NCBI RefSeq assembly: GCF_022605525.1 | Contig: NZ_JAKQYJ010000001.1 | Coordinates: forward strand, 1,411,501 to 1,475,500 | Direction of reading: 5' to 3' | DNA length: 64,000 nucleotides | Source of the DNA: Porphyrobacter sp. GA68 | GTDB taxonomy: Bacteria; Pseudomonadota; Alphaproteobacteria; Sphingomonadales; Sphingomonadaceae | Shown: positions 52,247 to 60,530 of the stretch, one piece after another | Position numbering within the stretch: the first letter of the stretch is position 1 | How the letters are laid out: each line of letters starts with the position of its first letter | Notes under the pieces: model-generated | What the model saw: only the letters and a program-made list of their open reading frames with translations | Database searches by the model: none | Told to the model about the DNA's origin: nothing | Position numbers and translations under genes: made by a program

Positions 52247-52339
52247 GCGCCCTCCCGTGCCGCCCCGCTCTTGGCGGGCGCAGCATGGCGCGGGCTGGTG
52301 GTAGCTTGTGTTCCTTTCCGCGGAACGCAACCGCCGTCT

Positions 52340-52425
52340 GGACAGGTGGCCGAGTGGTTAAAGGCAGCAGACTGTAAATCTGCCCGCGCAAGCGTACGCT
52401 GGTTCGAATCCAGCCCTGTCCACCA
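52340..52425 (+). tRNA. tRNA-Tyr (anticodon GTA)
   Basis: Class II tRNA with acceptor GGACAGG/CCTGTCC, discriminator A and encoded CCA. The anticodon stem CAGA/TCTG encloses loop CTGTAAA (GTA). A long variable arm (CCCGCGCAAGCGTACGC) is typical of bacterial tRNA-Tyr; T-arm GGTTCGAATCC. Confidence 0.96.
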
Positions 52426-52492
52426 CCGCGCGTAAACGTCTCCGCCGCGGCAGGCCGCTTGTCGGCTGGCGGCGATTTGCTTAGGCAGCGAC

Positions 52493-53653
52493 ATGACTGA
52501 CAATTTCAAGCAACCGGCGCATCGTCCGGTCATATCGGCGACCGGTCTCTACACGCCTCCGCACAGCATCAGCAACGAAGAGCTGGTCGACAGCTTCAAC
52601 CGCTATGCGGCGCTTCACAACGAACACCATGCTGCGGACATCGCCAGCGGCGCAAGGCAGAAGCTGGAGGAGAGCTCCGTCAGCTTCATTGAGAAGGCCA
52701 GCGGCATCAAGGCGCGGCATGTTGTGGAAAAAGCATCCGTGCTTGATCCGGCAACGATGGAGCCGCGCCTGGCAGAGCGGCCTGATGACGAACTGTCGAT
52801 CATGGCCGAGATTGGGGTGGCGGCTGCGCGCGACGCGCTGAACCGGGCGGGGCGGGCCGCAGCCGATGTCGATGCCGTCCTGTGCGCGGCATCGAATATG
52901 CAGCGACCCTATCCCGCAATGGCGATCGAGATACAGGCCGCGCTGGGGATCGACGGGTTCGCCTTCGACATGAATGTCGCCTGCTCATCCGCCACCTTCG
53001 GCATCCAGACGGCGGCGGATTACATCCGGTCGGGCAATGCGCGCAGCGTGCTGGTGGTCAGCCCGGAAATCACCAGCGGCCATCTGAACTGGCGCGACCG
53101 GGACAGCCACTTCATCTTCGGGGACGTGGCGACTGCCGTGCTGGTGGAGTCGTCGAAACTGGCTCCTGACGCGCATTGGGAGATCACCGGCACCCGGTTG
53201 AAGACCATCTTTTCCAACAACATCCGCAACAATTTCGGCTTCCTCAACCGCACCAGCCCCGACACTGCCGGGGCGCCGGACAAGCTCTTCGTCCAGCAGG
53301 GGCGCAAGGTGTTCAAGGAAGTGGTGCCGATCGTCGCCGACCTGGTTCTCGAGGAAGCTGACCGTCTGGGTGTGGATCCGGCTGGATTGCGCCGATTGTG
53401 GCTGCACCAGGCGAACGCGGGGATGAACCGCCTGATCGCGCAGCGGGTTCTCGGCCACGAAGCGAGTGAGGATGAAAGTCCCACCGTGCTCGACACCTAC
53501 GGCAACACGTCCAGTGCGGGGTCGATCATCGCCTTTCACCTGCATTCGAACGACCTGCGGCACGGCGACCGCGGGCTGATCTGCAGCTTTGGCGCCGGAT
53601 ACTCGGTGGGCACGGTGTTCGTGCGCAAGGTCGCGGCCGGCGCAACGTCGTGA
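52493..53653 (+). CDS. beta-ketoacyl-ACP synthase III (FabH family, long form)
   Basis: 386 residues, longer than typical FabH (about 320). Catalytic triad is visible: Cys164 (NVACSSATFG), His305 (LWLHQANAGMN) and Asn338 (YGNTSSAGS). It joins acyl-CoA to malonyl-ACP by Claisen condensation. The extra 60 residues include an N-terminal insertion (FNRYAALHNEHHAADIASGA) seen in the long FabH-like group, some of which use medium-chain acyl-CoA rather than acetyl-CoA. It begins 67 bp after tRNA-Tyr and lies ahead of psd-pssA, suggesting a lipid-synthesis role. Confidence 0.87.
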   Translation: MTDNFKQPAHRPVISATGLYTPPHSISNEELVDSFNRYAALHNEHHAADIASGARQKLEESSVSFIEKASGIKARHVVEKASVLDPATMEPRLAERPDDELSIMAEIGVAAARDALNRAGRAAADVDAVLCAASNMQRPYPAMAIEIQAALGIDGFAFDMNVACSSATFGIQTAADYIRSGNARSVLVVSPEITSGHLNWRDRDSHFIFGDVATAVLVESSKLAPDAHWEITGTRLKTIFSNNIRNNFGFLNRTSPDTAGAPDKLFVQQGRKVFKEVVPIVADLVLEEADRLGVDPAGLRRLWLHQANAGMNRLIAQRVLGHEASEDESPTVLDTYGNTSSAGSIIAFHLHSNDLRHGDRGLICSFGAGYSVGTVFVRKVAAGATS

Positions 53654-53702
53654 GGCTTTGGAGCCTTGCCGCGCCGTCCGCCACGCTTTAGACCCTGTGG
53701 TG

Positions 53703-54455
53703 ATGGCTGGAGATCTGCTGGATAACAGAGGCCGGGGGGAAGCGGGCTGGAACTGGCCGGCCATCCATCCGGAAGGGCGTCGCATCGGCCTCATCGTCCT
53801 GGTCGGCGCGCTGTTCTTTCTCCTGGTTCTTGGATGGGAGATGCTTGGCTGGCCGCTTCTGCTTGGGTCTGTTGCCACCTTTGCATTCTTTCGTGATCCC
53901 GAACGGGTGGTGCCGCAGGTTGGGGGCACCGTGATCTCGCCTGCTGACGGGCACGTGGTAAGCATCGGCCAGGTAGAAGTGCCTCGGGAACTGGTGGTGG
54001 AGGACGGGAGCGGGTCGATGCCGTTGCCCGCGGGGCAGGTCACTCGGATCTCCATTTTCATGAGCCTGTTCGATGTGCACATCAACCGGGCTCCGATCGG
54101 CGGCACTGTGCAGCGGGTGGTTTATGTGCCGGGCCAGTTCGTGAGCGCCAACATGGACAAGGCGAGCGACAGCAATGAACGGCAACACATCCTGATCGCC
54201 GGCTCCGATGGCACCTTGATCGGCATGACTCAGATCGCCGGACTGGTCGCGCGCCGCATCGTTCCCTTTGTAAAAAGAGGTGATATGATTGCGGCCGGAC
54301 AGCGGATCGGTCTGATCCGGTTCGGCAGCCGGGTCGACGTTTATCTCCCGCGCGGCACCGGGGCGCTGGTGATCAAGGGCCAGCGGGTAGTTGCCGGCGA
54401 AACGGTGCTTGCGCGCACGGGTGAAGCACAGACAATCGAGGGGCGCCGCCAATGA
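53703..54455 (+). CDS. psd: phosphatidylserine decarboxylase proenzyme
   Basis: 250 residues. N-terminal membrane helices (GLIVLVGALFFLLVLGW, about 23-45) precede the decarboxylase domain with FFRDPERVVP, SPADGHVVSI, SLFDVHINRAP and the autocleavage RFGSRVDV, whose Gly-Ser becomes the pyruvoyl group. This compact form is the alphaproteobacterial type. It converts phosphatidylserine to phosphatidylethanolamine in the inner membrane. It overlaps the start of pssA by 4 nt (ATGA). Confidence 0.95.
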   Translation: MAGDLLDNRGRGEAGWNWPAIHPEGRRIGLIVLVGALFFLLVLGWEMLGWPLLLGSVATFAFFRDPERVVPQVGGTVISPADGHVVSIGQVEVPRELVVEDGSGSMPLPAGQVTRISIFMSLFDVHINRAPIGGTVQRVVYVPGQFVSANMDKASDSNERQHILIAGSDGTLIGMTQIAGLVARRIVPFVKRGDMIAAGQRIGLIRFGSRVDVYLPRGTGALVIKGQRVVAGETVLARTGEAQTIEGRRQ

Positions 54456-55288
54456 TCGACGACAACGAACTTGGCGAACAGCGCCCGACTTCGAACCGTG
54501 TGGGTCCGCGGGCAGCAGAGGATGAAAGGCCCACCCGGCAGCAGCGCGGCAGCCGGGGCTTGCAGTTGCGCGCCGTTCTGCCGAACGCAATCACAGCAGC
54601 GGCGCTTTGTTCCGGTCTGACGGGCATTCGCTTCGCCATCTCCGCCGACTGGAGTGCGGCGATTTTCGCAGTCATTATAGCGGGCGTGCTGGACGGGATA
54701 GACGGGCGCATCGCCCGCCTGCTGAATGCGCAGTCGCGGTTCGGGGCGGAACTGGACAGCTTGGCAGACTCGCTGTCGTTTGGCATGGCGCCGGCTCTGA
54801 TCATATATCTTTGGTCGTTACAGGACGTGCCGCGTCTCGGCTGGTTTGCCGCGTTAGCGTTCGCCATCTCGTGCGCATTGCGGCTTGCCCGGTTCAACGC
54901 CCAGATAGACGTCGACGACCAGCCGCACAAATCCGCCGGTTTCCTGACGGGGGTACCCGCCCCGGTAGGCGCGGGGCTCGCTTTTTTGCCGTTCTACCTT
55001 TGGATGGCTACCGGCGAAGCGGTTTTCCGCAACCCTCTGCTCGTTGGGGCATGGCTTGCCGTTATCGCGTTCCTGATGATCTCGAACCTTGCCACGGTGA
55101 GCTGGAAGTCCATCCGGCCCCGACGAAATATCCGTCTTGAGGTTATCGCCTTGGGCGGCCTGTTGTTCGCCGCACTCTTGCTTGAGCCTTGGTGGGCCCT
55201 CGTGACGATAAGCGTTGCTTATTTAGCTCTGATGCCCCTGGCGATAATCCGTTACGCGAAGGTCAGGCGACAGCGCGCGGTGGCGTGA
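54452..55288 (+). CDS. pssA: CDP-diacylglycerol--serine O-phosphatidyltransferase
   Basis: 278 residues, type II membrane form. The CDP-alcohol phosphotransferase signature DGIDGRIARLLNAQSRFGAE followed by LDSLAD (about residues 87-112) holds all conserved Asp residues. Around eight hydrophobic helices follow. It makes phosphatidylserine from CDP-DAG and serine, which psd then decarboxylates. CdsA (59.8 kb) supplies CDP-DAG. The last 26 nt overlap the end of a small oppositely oriented gene. Confidence 0.95.
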   Translation: MIDDNELGEQRPTSNRVGPRAAEDERPTRQQRGSRGLQLRAVLPNAITAAALCSGLTGIRFAISADWSAAIFAVIIAGVLDGIDGRIARLLNAQSRFGAELDSLADSLSFGMAPALIIYLWSLQDVPRLGWFAALAFAISCALRLARFNAQIDVDDQPHKSAGFLTGVPAPVGAGLAFLPFYLWMATGEAVFRNPLLVGAWLAVIAFLMISNLATVSWKSIRPRRNIRLEVIALGGLLFAALLLEPWWALVTISVAYLALMPLAIIRYAKVRRQRAVA

Positions 55289-55550
55289 TCTCACTGGTCG
55301 GCAGGATCGTGGCACGCGGCCGGAACATGCCTGTGCGGACTAGCGGTGCCGACCGCGTGCGGGAGAATACCGTGTTGTGCACCGTACCGGTCGAAATGCT
55401 CGGAGAAACCGTCATACTGGCGCAGTCCACCACCGAGGACTGCCGCAATGTCTTGGCGGCATGGTAGAACTTCACCGCGCCATCGCTAAGCGTAAGTAGT
55501 ACCACCCCAGCCGTGATGGAGAACAACACGAAAGTCGCCACTGTAATCAT
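55263..55550 (-). CDS. small single-helix membrane protein
   Basis: 95 residues from ATG 55550, preceded by AGGGG at 7 nt; a longer open frame starts at 55646 but lacks a comparable ribosome site. One N-terminal helix (TVATFVLFSITAGVVLLTL) is followed by a polar tail with Ser/Thr/Arg (FYHAAKTLRQSSVVDCASM). The family is not recognised. Its 3' end overlaps the pssA 3' end by 26 nt. The 316 bp ahead of it, shared with rpsB, carry DnaA-box-like repeats. Confidence 0.55.
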   Translation of the reverse strand: MITVATFVLFSITAGVVLLTLSDGAVKFYHAAKTLRQSSVVDCASMTVSPSISTGTVHNTVFSRTRSAPLVRTGMFRPRATILPTSEITPPRAVA

Positions 55551-55866
55551 CTGGTTGCCCCTGCCATCCACAGCCCTGTGGATATCTTGTGGATGCTCAT
55601 ATACGTGCAAGCACGATCCTGGTTTCTGACGCAGTCTTTTGTTCACCCTTTGTTCTTCACTGTCAATGCGGTTTCGCGGTCGGACGCCCTTTTTCTGCGA
55701 TAAAAAGAAGCTGGCTTTATAGCGCCAACTCCTTTATGGGCGCTCGGTCTCCCTGCTGAGCAGTGAGGCAAATTCACATGGAAAGCATACATCCCGGTGC
55801 CGATGACCCTGATAGCTGGGTCACTGGCTCCGCTTTCCAGAGGCATAACCGGAAAGGAACCAAACT
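55551..55866. promoter_or_regulatory. regulatory intergenic region between the small membrane protein and rpsB
   Basis: 316 bp without a supported gene. It holds three copies of the DnaA-box core ATCCACA (55566-55572, inverted copies at 55577-55583 and 55588-55594), a palindrome CGTGC-AA-GCACG (55604-55615), and CTTTTT/AAAAAG arms around 55690-55706. A TATAGC -10-like element lies at 55718-55723, the same hexamer as in the tRNA-Pro(GGG) promoter but with a poor -35. The rest is the rpsB leader. No terminator-like T-run was seen. Confidence 0.45.
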
Positions 55867-56619
55867 ATGGCGGCAACTACCGTCTCCATGCACGACCTCA
55901 TCGAAGCTGGAGCTCACTTCGGACACCAGACCCACCGCTGGAACCCGCGCATGAAGCCGTATATCTTCGGCGCGCGAAACGGGATCCACATCATCGATCT
56001 TTCGCAAACGGTCCCGTTGATGGACCGGGCGCTCGACTTTATCACGCAAACAGTTCGCTCGGGCGGCAAGGTGCTGTTCGTGGGCACCAAGCGTCAGGCG
56101 CAGGAACCGATCGCCGAAGCGGCGCGCGCGGCTGGTCAGCATTTTGTGAACCACCGCTGGCTGGGTGGTATGCTGACCAACTGGAAGACCATTTCCCAGT
56201 CGATCAAGCGACTGAAGTCCCTTGAAGAGCAACTGTCGGGCGAGACATCGGGCCTCACGAAGAAGGAAGTGCTGCAATTGACCCGAGAACGGGACAAGCT
56301 TGAACTGTCCCTTGGCGGCATCCGCGACATGGGTGGCATCCCCGACGTCATGTTCGTGATCGACGCCAACAAGGAAGATCTGGCCATCAAGGAAGCCAAC
56401 GTGCTCGGAATCCCGGTGGTTGCGATCCTCGACACCAACGTCGATCCCAGTGGCATCGCTTTTCCGGTTCCGGGCAACGATGACGCCAGCCGTGCGGTTC
56501 GCCTTTACTGCGAGGCCGTGAGCCAGGCTGCGCGCGCGGGCAAGGGCGGGGCCGCCGTCGATAGCGGCAGTGACGTTGGCGCGATGGCTGAACCTCCGGC
56601 AGAGACGGTCGACGCCTGA
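55867..56619 (+). CDS. rpsB: 30S ribosomal protein S2
   Basis: 250 residues, normal length. Family motifs [58 protein letters not shown] and [16 protein letters not shown]. The C-terminus carries a low-complexity Gly/Ala tail, which is variable in the family. GGAAAGGAACC precedes the ATG. It is the first gene of the translation-factor and envelope cluster, with tsf following after 86 bp containing a hairpin. Confidence 0.97.
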   Translation: MAATTVSMHDLIEAGAHFGHQTHRWNPRMKPYIFGARNGIHIIDLSQTVPLMDRALDFITQTVRSGGKVLFVGTKRQAQEPIAEAARAAGQHFVNHRWLGGMLTNWKTISQSIKRLKSLEEQLSGETSGLTKKEVLQLTRERDKLELSLGGIRDMGGIPDVMFVIDANKEDLAIKEANVLGIPVVAILDTNVDPSGIAFPVPGNDDASRAVRLYCEAVSQAARAGKGGAAVDSGSDVGAMAEPPAETVDA

Positions 56620-56648
56620 GCGCTGGGGTCGACTGACCGATTCTGAAC

Positions 56649-56677
56649 GGCCGGGCGGCAGGATGAGCTGCCCGGCC
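56649..56677 (+). terminator. hairpin between rpsB and tsf (attenuator/terminator)
   Basis: GGCCGGGC (56649-56656) pairs with GCCCGGCC (56670-56677), loop 13 nt, then CTTTAACC. The short T-run suggests partial termination, which would lower tsf relative to rpsB. Confidence 0.55.
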
Positions 56678-56705
56678 CTTTAACCAATAAACCGAAGGAA
56701 TGAAC

Positions 56706-57632
56706 ATGGCTGCCTATACCGCCGCTGATGTGAAGGCCCTGCGCGAGAAGACCGGCGCGGGCATGATGGATTGCAAGAAAGCGCTCGCCGATACGAACGG
56801 CGATGTCGAAGCCGCCGTTGATGCGCTGCGCGCCAAGGGATTGGCTGCCGCCCAGAAGAAGTCGAGCCGGACGGCCGCCGAAGGACTGATCGGAGTCGCG
56901 GTGACGGGTACGCGCGGGGTGGCAGTCGAGGTGAACTCCGAAACCGACTTCGTGGCGAAGAACGAACAGTTCCAAGATTTTGTCCGCAAGGTGACGGATG
57001 CCGCATTGGCCCAGTCCGGCGACGATATCGAGGGGCTCAAGAACGCCGCCTATCCGGATGGCGGGACCATCGCCGACAAGCTGACCAGCAACGTCGCCAC
57101 CATCGGCGAAAATCAGCAGCTCCGCCGCATGAAGAGCGTGACTGTGTCGCAAGGCGTTGTCGTCCCGTACATCCACAATGCGGTGGCTCCGAACCTCGGC
57201 AAGATCGGTGTGCTCGTCGCGCTGGAAAGTCAGGCTGACCACGCTGCGCTCGAAGCCTTGGGCAAGCAGCTCGCGATGCACATTGCGGCCGCCTTCCCCC
57301 AGGCTCTAAACGCGGACGGGCTGGATCCTGAACTGCTGGAGCGCGAGCGCAGGATCGCCGCGGACAAGGCGGCGGAAAGTGGCAAGCCGCAGGACGTGCA
57401 GGACAAGATGGTCGATGGCGCAGTGAAAAAGTTCGCCAAGGAGAACGCCCTTCTCAGCCAGCTGTTCGTCATGGACAACAAGACACCCATTTCCGACGTG
57501 GTGGCCAAGGCCGGCAAGGACGCTGGGCACGATATCGTGCTTAAGGATTACGTCCGCTTCCAGCTTGGCGAGGGTATCGAAAAGGAAGAAAGCGACTTTG
57601 CCGCTGAAGTCGCCGCCACGTTGAAGGGCTGA
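56706..57632 (+). CDS. tsf: translation elongation factor Ts
   Basis: 308 residues. N-terminal UBA-like domain ([17 protein letters not shown]), core with [17 protein letters not shown] and the C-terminal module. It regenerates EF-Tu-GTP. ATG 56706 has GAAGGAAT upstream and is preferred to ATG 56700. A strong terminator follows, so tsf ends a transcript or is separated from pyrH. Confidence 0.97.
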   Translation: MAAYTAADVKALREKTGAGMMDCKKALADTNGDVEAAVDALRAKGLAAAQKKSSRTAAEGLIGVAVTGTRGVAVEVNSETDFVAKNEQFQDFVRKVTDAALAQSGDDIEGLKNAAYPDGGTIADKLTSNVATIGENQQLRRMKSVTVSQGVVVPYIHNAVAPNLGKIGVLVALESQADHAALEALGKQLAMHIAAAFPQALNADGLDPELLERERRIAADKAAESGKPQDVQDKMVDGAVKKFAKENALLSQLFVMDNKTPISDVVAKAGKDAGHDIVLKDYVRFQLGEGIEKEESDFAAEVAATLKG

Positions 57633-57668
57633 CCGGCGGCCGCAGGTTCGGCCTCCCGCAGCTAAAGT

Positions 57669-57709
57669 CGAAGCCCCCATGCATCTTGCGTGGGGGCTTC
57701 GCTTTATTG
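57669..57709 (+). terminator. intrinsic terminator after tsf
   Basis: CGAAGCCCCCA (57669-57679) pairs perfectly with TGGGGGCTTCG (57691-57701), followed by CTTTATT. A strong 11-bp stem, placed 36 bp after the tsf stop. Confidence 0.85.
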
Positions 57710-57785
57710 ACCAAGCCCCTTTGCGCCGCACGACTCCTGCGGCTAAGGGCTTAACGCTCGCCAGAACACCGGAACCGCACATCCC

Positions 57786-58508
57786 ATGACATCGCCCAAG
57801 TACCAGCGCATTCTGCTTAAGCTATCCGGCGAGGTACTGATGGGCGGGCAGAACTTCGGCATCGACCCGCTCTACGTCGCCCGCCTGGCAGAAGAGGTGA
57901 AGGCGGCCAAGGAAACCGGGCTGGAGATGTGCCTGGTAATCGGCGGCGGAAACATATTCCGCGGCATCTCCGGAGCGGCGAAGGGACTGGATCGCACCAC
58001 GGGCGATTACATGGGTATGCTGGCCACGGTCATGAACGCGCTGGCCATGCAGAACGCACTGGAGCAGCTTGGCGTGGAAACCCGCGTGCAATCCGCCATA
58101 CCCATGGCAAGCATTTGCGAGCCATACATCCGGCGGCGGGCGGAACGGCACCTTGAAAAAGGTCGCATCGTCATTTTCGCCGCAGGCACAGGCAACCCGT
58201 TCTTCACCACCGATACGGGCGCAGCCCTGCGCGCAGCGGAAATGAATTGCGATGCCTTGCTCAAAGGTACGAGTGTTGACGGCGTGTACGACCGGGACCC
58301 CAAGCTGTTTCCCAAGGCCAATCGCTTCGACACGATCAGCTATGGCCGGGTGCTGGCCGACGATCTCAAGGTGATGGATGCGACGGCGGTGGCGCTCTGC
58401 CGGGAGAATGCTATTCCGATCGTGGTTTTCTCCATCCGCGAGAGAGGCAATCTGGCTCGTGTGCTGACAGGGCAAGGTGTCCAGACGGTTGTGAATTCGG
58501 ACGAATAA
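57786..58508 (+). CDS. pyrH: uridylate kinase
   Basis: 240 residues. [15 protein letters not shown] (nucleotide binding), [26 protein letters not shown], and [13 protein letters not shown]. It phosphorylates UMP to UDP; the bacterial enzyme is a hexamer regulated by GTP and UTP. frr follows after 17 bp, the conserved pairing. Confidence 0.97.
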   Translation: MTSPKYQRILLKLSGEVLMGGQNFGIDPLYVARLAEEVKAAKETGLEMCLVIGGGNIFRGISGAAKGLDRTTGDYMGMLATVMNALAMQNALEQLGVETRVQSAIPMASICEPYIRRRAERHLEKGRIVIFAAGTGNPFFTTDTGAALRAAEMNCDALLKGTSVDGVYDRDPKLFPKANRFDTISYGRVLADDLKVMDATAVALCRENAIPIVVFSIRERGNLARVLTGQGVQTVVNSDE

Positions 58509-58525
58509 CAGGAAGGGTTGGGTGT

Positions 58526-59083
58526 ATGGCAAAGTTCGACAAGGCTGACATAGAGCGGCGGATGAACGGGGCGGTCGAAAGCCTGAAGAGCGATCTTTCC
58601 GGCCTCAGGACCGGCCGCGCGAACACCAGCCTGCTCGATCCCGTTCAGGTGGATGTCTATGGCTCCATGATGCCGTTGAACCAGGTTGCAACCGTGTCCG
58701 CGCCCGAAGCCCGGATGCTGAGCGTGCAGGTATGGGACAAGGCAAACGTGACGGCCGTGGAAAAGGGGATCGCGCATGCGAACCTGGGTCTCAACCCGAT
58801 GATCGACGGGCAGACGCTCCGCCTGCCGCTGCCCGACCTGACGCAGGAGCGGCGCCGCGAACTGGCCAAGCTGGCCGGAAAGTACGCGGAGAACGCGAAA
58901 ATCGCGATCCGCAACGTCCGCCGCGATGGCATGGAAGCGTTGAAGGAAGATGAGAAGAAAAAGGACGTCTCCGAAGACGAGCGCAAGCGTTTCGAGGATG
59001 AAGTGCAGAAGTTGACGGACAAATTCGTGGCCCAGGCAGATGAGGCAGCGGCGGCCAAGGAGAAAGAAATCCTGGCGCAGTAA
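58526..59083 (+). CDS. frr: ribosome recycling factor
   Basis: 185 residues. Long three-helix bundle with the conserved SDLSGLRTGRANTSLLDPVQVDVYG (split), QVWDKANVTAVEKGI, and RRDGMEALKEDEKKKDVSEDERKRFEDEVQ (split) near the C-terminus. It dissociates post-termination ribosomes with EF-G. Placed between pyrH and uppS as in most bacteria. Confidence 0.97.
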   Translation: MAKFDKADIERRMNGAVESLKSDLSGLRTGRANTSLLDPVQVDVYGSMMPLNQVATVSAPEARMLSVQVWDKANVTAVEKGIAHANLGLNPMIDGQTLRLPLPDLTQERRRELAKLAGKYAENAKIAIRNVRRDGMEALKEDEKKKDVSEDERKRFEDEVQKLTDKFVAQADEAAAAKEKEILAQ

Positions 59084-59107
59084 GTTGGAGCGCCGGGCGA
59101 GAAGGGG

Positions 59108-59791
59108 ATGACCACCAGCAACGGACGTGCCCGTCACGTCGCCATCATCATGGACGGTAACGGACGGTGGGCGAAACAGCGCGGGCTGCCGCGCGTTATC
59201 GGCCATCGCAAGGGCGTGGAAGCAGTCCGTGAACTGGTCCGCAGCCTCGCCAACCTCGATATCGAGTGCCTTACGCTCTACGCCTTCTCCAGTGAGAACT
59301 GGAAGCGTCCGGAGGACGAAATCGATGATCTGATGACGCTGATGCGGCGGTTCATCCGGTCTGACCTGCCCGAGTTCGTCGCAAATGACGTCCGGCTCAA
59401 GATCATAGGTGACTGGCGTAGCCTGGCCCCGGATATTGTGGACATGCTGGAAGATGCGCTGGCCCAGACGGCGAAGGGCAGCCGTATTCTGGCGGTCGCG
59501 CTGAATTACGGCTCGCAACAGGAAATCGCGCGAGCTGCGGCGGCTGCAGCGACCAAGGGCCCAGTCACAGCGGACAGCATCGCCGCACATCTGGATACCG
59601 CGGACCTGCCACCACTCGACCTTCTGATCCGCACCAGCGGCGAGGTCCGGCTGTCGAACTTCCTGCTGTGGCAGGCAGCGTACGCCGAGATGCTGTTTGT
59701 CGAAACGCGTTGGCCGGATTTCACTCCGCGCGATCTGATCACGGCGCTGGACAACTTTGCCAAGCGGGAGCGACGTTTTGGCGGCCGTTGA
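59108..59791 (+). CDS. uppS: (di-trans,poly-cis)-undecaprenyl-diphosphate synthase
   Basis: 227 residues. IIMDGNGRWAKQRGL (catalytic Asp16), GHRKGVEAVRELV, LTLYAFSSENWKRP and LIRTSGEVRLSNFLLWQ. It makes undecaprenyl diphosphate, the lipid carrier for peptidoglycan and surface polysaccharides. The 3' end overlaps cdsA by 14 nt. Confidence 0.96.
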   Translation: MTTSNGRARHVAIIMDGNGRWAKQRGLPRVIGHRKGVEAVRELVRSLANLDIECLTLYAFSSENWKRPEDEIDDLMTLMRRFIRSDLPEFVANDVRLKIIGDWRSLAPDIVDMLEDALAQTAKGSRILAVALNYGSQQEIARAAAAAATKGPVTADSIAAHLDTADLPPLDLLIRTSGEVRLSNFLLWQAAYAEMLFVETRWPDFTPRDLITALDNFAKRERRFGGR

Positions 59792-60530
59792 GCAGCGCAT
59801 TCGCAAGCGGGATCGGATCAAGGCGCGGACCCGGCGCTTCGTTGAGCTGCCGCTAAGGCTGCGCACGTCGGATTTGCCCAAACGAGCCGCATCGGCGGCG
59901 GCCATGCTGTTGGTGGCGGGAACGGCCTTGTGGCTGGGCGGCGGATGGCTGGACGCTTTCATCGCGCTGGTTGCTGCCGTGTGCCTGGCGGAACTGATCC
60001 GCCTTGTACGACGCGCCACGCCGCATTCCGGGTTCAGAACAGCCGGAGTGATGGGCGGCGCAATCTACATCGCCACTGCCGCGCTGTTTCTGGCGTCCAT
60101 TGCTCCTGCCTTCTTGCTGGAACTCGCGTTGGGAGTGGTTGCCACCGACACAGGCGCCTACTTCGCAGGGCGTGTGATCGGGGGGCCTAAACTCGCCCCG
60201 CGCATCAGCCCGTCCAAGACATGGGCGGGGCTTGTCGGCGGGGCAGTGTTTGCCGCCTTGGCGCTGGGCATAGAGGCGGCAGTCACTGCGGACACGGACG
60301 GTTCGGCGCTGCTCGCCGTCGGAGCCGCTGCGGCATTCGGCGTCATCATTGCTGTCGTTGCCCAATCGGGGGATTTGCTGGAAAGCTGGCTCAAGCGAAA
60401 GGCGAAGATGAAGGATTCGTCAAATCTCATCCCCGGACATGGGGGCGTTTTCGACCGTGTGGACGGATTTGTTGCCGTAGCGTTCGCCGTGGCGGTCATC
60501 GGTGCGCCCGGCCTGCTGGACCTGTGGTGA
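59778..60530 (+). CDS. cdsA: phosphatidate cytidylyltransferase
   Basis: About 250 residues from TTG 59778 with GGGAG 7 nt upstream (59766-59770). A basic cytosolic N-terminus leads to several membrane helices and the CTP-transferase signature SKTWAGLVGG...QSGDLLESWLKRKAKMKDSSN...HGGVFDRVDG. It makes CDP-diacylglycerol, the substrate of PssA. An upstream in-frame TTG (59757) is a weaker start. It overlaps uppS and, by one base, dxr. Confidence 0.93.
   Translation: MAAVEQRIRKRDRIKARTRRFVELPLRLRTSDLPKRAASAAAMLLVAGTALWLGGGWLDAFIALVAAVCLAELIRLVRRATPHSGFRTAGVMGGAIYIATAALFLASIAPAFLLELALGVVATDTGAYFAGRVIGGPKLAPRISPSKTWAGLVGGAVFAALALGIEAAVTADTDGSALLAVGAAAAFGVIIAVVAQSGDLLESWLKRKAKMKDSSNLIPGHGGVFDRVDGFVAVAFAVAVIGAPGLLDLW

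Noticed and set aside
55551-55866. Origin of replication
   Set aside because: The DnaA-box cores are only three, there is no AT-rich unwinding region, and no origin-linked genes (dnaA, hemE, parAB) are nearby.
58340-60019. 559-codon minus-strand open frame
   Set aside because: Covers pyrH, frr and uppS on the opposite strand, all of which are certain.
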